Assembly: GCA_002305715.1 (NCBI GenBank)
Contig: DBQD01000036.1
Location: 1-64,000, forward strand
Source: Proteiniphilum sp. UBA1403
GTDB lineage: Bacteria; Bacteroidota; Bacteroidia; Bacteroidales; Dysgonomonadaceae
Reading direction: 5' to 3'
DNA length: 64,000 nucleotides
This document shows positions 62,144 through 64,000 of the stretch, one piece after another. The notes below the pieces were generated by a model that was given only the letters and a program-made list of their open reading frames with translations, did not search any database and was not told where the DNA came from. A program made the translations under genes and the position numbers. Within the stretch, counting starts at the first letter, position 1. Each line of letters opens with the position of its first letter.

Positions 62144-64000
62144 ATGATGAAGACAAAAATTAAATATTACCTATACGCATTGGCAGCAACTCTTTTATTG
62201 GGTGTTGCTTCATGTACTGAATATCTGGACAGGGCACCCGACTCGGTGATTACACCAGACGATGCTTATAAAAATTTCAGAAATTTCCAGGGATTTGTGG
62301 AGCGTATGTACCATCTCACACCCGATATTGCTAAACATTACTGGGTTAGCTCTTTTAATTGGGGCGAAGATGAAGTAGTGACTATTGGTAACGGTGAATA
62401 TCTGATGGGATTTAGTATCGACAGAGGTAACTACCGTAACTATATAAACAATGGTACATCGTTTCTGGATCGAAGCTGGAGTGCTGAAGGTGACCGTTTT
62501 GCGAAATCCGTTTGGGGCGGTTCCTGGTATGGAATCCGTGTCGCAAACATGGGACTTCAGGCAATTGCCGATGGAAAAATGACCGACGCATCGCAGGATG
62601 AAAGAGACATCATTGCAGGTCAACTCTATTTCATGCGTGGATGGTTCTACTTCCAATTAACACAATACTGGGGTGGACTTCCTTACATCGACACCGTTCT
62701 TCCAAGTGATGAGCCTCTCACATTACCTCGTGAGTCGTACAGAGAAAACGCATTGAAGATGGCCGCTGACTTCCAGAAAGCTGCCGATCTACTACCAATT
62801 GACTGGGAAAATACAGAAATTGGGCGTCGTACTTCCGGTAACAATGCATTGCGTGCAAACAAAATATGGGCACTTTCCATGTTAGGAAAGACATATCTTT
62901 ATGCAGGTAGTCCACTGATGGCCAATGGAATTAATGGTCCTCGTACATATGATGCAGATATGTGTAAGAAAGCAGCCGATGCTTTTGGTCAGTTGTTGAG
63001 TATGGTAGAAAGTGGTCAGACACAATATGCACTCGTTGATTTTAAAAATTACTCTTCACTATTCTATACAATTCAACAAAACTGGTTGATGCCAGGTGGT
63101 ACCGAAGCAATTATACGAAGCCCGACCTATGGTGCAGATTCATACTGGAGACAGATGAACTCATATCAACCCTCTCCGATGGCTGAAGGTGACGGTATAG
63201 TTCTAGCGCCAGCAGCAAACTATGTCAACTATTATGGTATGGCTAATGGATTACCGCTCAGTGATCCTGAATCTGGATTTGACCCAACACATCCTTGGAA
63301 GGATAGAGACCCTCGATTCTATCATGACATCATATACGATGGAGTGAAAGTTGTAGCAGGAACTATTCCCAACTCAACAGATGAAGCATGGCGTTATGCT
63401 AACCTCTATACTGGTGGAAATTATGTTAATGACCCTCGTACAGTTAGTCGTACCGGTTACTTGAACTATAAGTTCATCCCACTAGGTGCCAACAAATGGG
63501 ATCTAACATATGGTTACAGTTATGCAACGCACTTCCACCTCTCTTGGGTTCGTCTAGCAGATGTATATCTGATGTATGCCGAGGCAGCTGCTCAGGGTTA
63601 TGGATCTCCATCAGGGAAATCTTCAAACTTCTCTCTGAACGCAATTGAAGCTTTGAATCGCATCAGGGAAAGAGCCGGAGTTGCTCCGTTAGCTGATAAG
63701 TATGCAAGCAACTTGGAAGGTTTTATGGGAGAATTAATACGAGAACGTGCAGTAGAACTTGCATTTGAAGGACATCGTTTCAATGACCTTCGTCGTTGGT
63801 TGTTACTAACCGAATATCCCTACAACATCAAAACCAGACAACATTTTGACAGGGCTGCTCCATTGGATACAGATGTAGATCCAAAAGAAAACGCCGTTGT
63901 GAATTGGAGAGAAGAGGAAGTTACAGTAAGGAACCTTTCTAGCAAACATTATTGGCTCCCATTCAACACAAATGATGTCAGCATGTATCCGGAGTTTTAT
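62144..64000 (+). CDS. SusD-type lipoprotein (pair 4), cut by the window end
   Basis: The frame is open from ATG 62144 to the last base (619 codons, no stop). The lipoprotein signal ends GVASC (Cys24), then TEYLDRAPDS. SusD hallmarks are FRNFQGFVERMY, YFMRGWFYFQLTQYWGG, LRADVYLMYAEAAAQ-like, ERAVELAFEGHRFNDLRRW and, at the edge, LPFNTNDVSMYPEFY. By comparison with the SusD at 3565, which ends FPQNPGW after the same block, only about five residues and the stop are missing. It is the paralogue of that SusD and the partner of the SusC 8 nt upstream. Confidence 0.93.
   Translation, partial: MMKTKIKYYLYALAATLLLGVASCTEYLDRAPDSVITPDDAYKNFRNFQGFVERMYHLTPDIAKHYWVSSFNWGEDEVVTIGNGEYLMGFSIDRGNYRNYINNGTSFLDRSWSAEGDRFAKSVWGGSWYGIRVANMGLQAIADGKMTDASQDERDIIAGQLYFMRGWFYFQLTQYWGGLPYIDTVLPSDEPLTLPRESYRENALKMAADFQKAADLLPIDWENTEIGRRTSGNNALRANKIWALSMLGKTYLYAGSPLMANGINGPRTYDADMCKKAADAFGQLLSMVESGQTQYALVDFKNYSSLFYTIQQNWLMPGGTEAIIRSPTYGADSYWRQMNSYQPSPMAEGDGIVLAPAANYVNYYGMANGLPLSDPESGFDPTHPWKDRDPRFYHDIIYDGVKVVAGTIPNSTDEAWRYANLYTGGNYVNDPRTVSRTGYLNYKFIPLGANKWDLTYGYSYATHFHLSWVRLADVYLMYAEAAAQGYGSPSGKSSNFSLNAIEALNRIRERAGVAPLADKYASNLEGFMGELIRERAVELAFEGHRFNDLRRWLLLTEYPYNIKTRQHFDRAAPLDTDVDPKENAVVNWREEEVTVRNLSSKHYWLPFNTNDVSMYPEFY

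Noticed and set aside
62210..62656. 148-codon open frame on the minus strand
   Set aside because: It is antisense to the pair 4 SusD, which is open to the window edge with all family hallmarks.
1..64000. tRNA or rRNA genes, CRISPR arrays, insertion sequences, integrases and phage genes
   Set aside because: I looked for conserved RNA segments, regular spaced repeats, transposase motifs and terminal inverted repeats and saw none.

Overview
The window is AT-rich, single-direction-dominated DNA from a member of the Bacteroidota, almost certainly a Bacteroidales or related glycan-degrading species. The evidence is four SusC/SusD outer-membrane pairs, Bacteroidetes-type lipoprotein signals, TAnnTTTG-type -7 promoter boxes, no Shine-Dalgarno sequences, and a hybrid two-component sensor (HTCS). 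No housekeeping genes, tRNAs, rRNAs, insertion sequences or CRISPR arrays were seen. The whole window is polysaccharide utilisation locus (PUL) DNA.

Region 1 (375-32121, + strand). Two tandem SusC/SusD pairs are followed by a DUF1735-type lipoprotein and an Ig-like (BIG2) putative surface glycan-binding protein, ending at a strong hairpin terminator (13065-13095). Next comes a long run built around five GH99/WbsX-like glycosidase paralogues. One of them is fused to the same BIG2 and beta-sandwich modules as the binding protein. Among them lie a twin-arginine-type metallo-beta-lactamase-fold protein, a twin-arginine-type TIM-barrel sugar isomerase-like protein, an unusual DoxX - internal twin-arginine signal - aldo/keto reductase-like fusion, a calcineurin-like phosphoesterase, a GH28-like beta-helix protein, a GH127-type protein with a Cys/Glu metal site and a GH106-like protein. 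The substrate cannot be read with confidence. The redox, isomerase and phosphoesterase genes suggest more than simple hydrolysis.

Region 2 (32151-58730). A minus-strand LacI-type regulator marks the boundary. Then comes a xylan-type locus: GH3 with a PA14 insert, a tandem double esterase, a CE1 esterase, an alpha/beta hydrolase with an unassigned C-terminal domain, two GH43 genes (+), a convergent GH43 (-), an HTCS regulator (+), another GH43-CBM6 (-), a SusC/SusD pair, another CE1 esterase and a GH10 xylanase. Endo-xylanase, beta-xylosidase/arabinofuranosidase-type enzymes and several esterases fit an esterified arabinoxylan or glucuronoarabinoxylan. A recurring GGAGGATTATT element in three intergenic regions is a candidate HTCS operator.

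Region 3 (59013-end). A fourth SusC/SusD pair closely resembles the first pair in both proteins and shares parts of its leader. Its SusD runs off the window about five residues before the expected C-terminus. A promoter box followed by a perfect TGTGTACGTACACA palindrome lies upstream.
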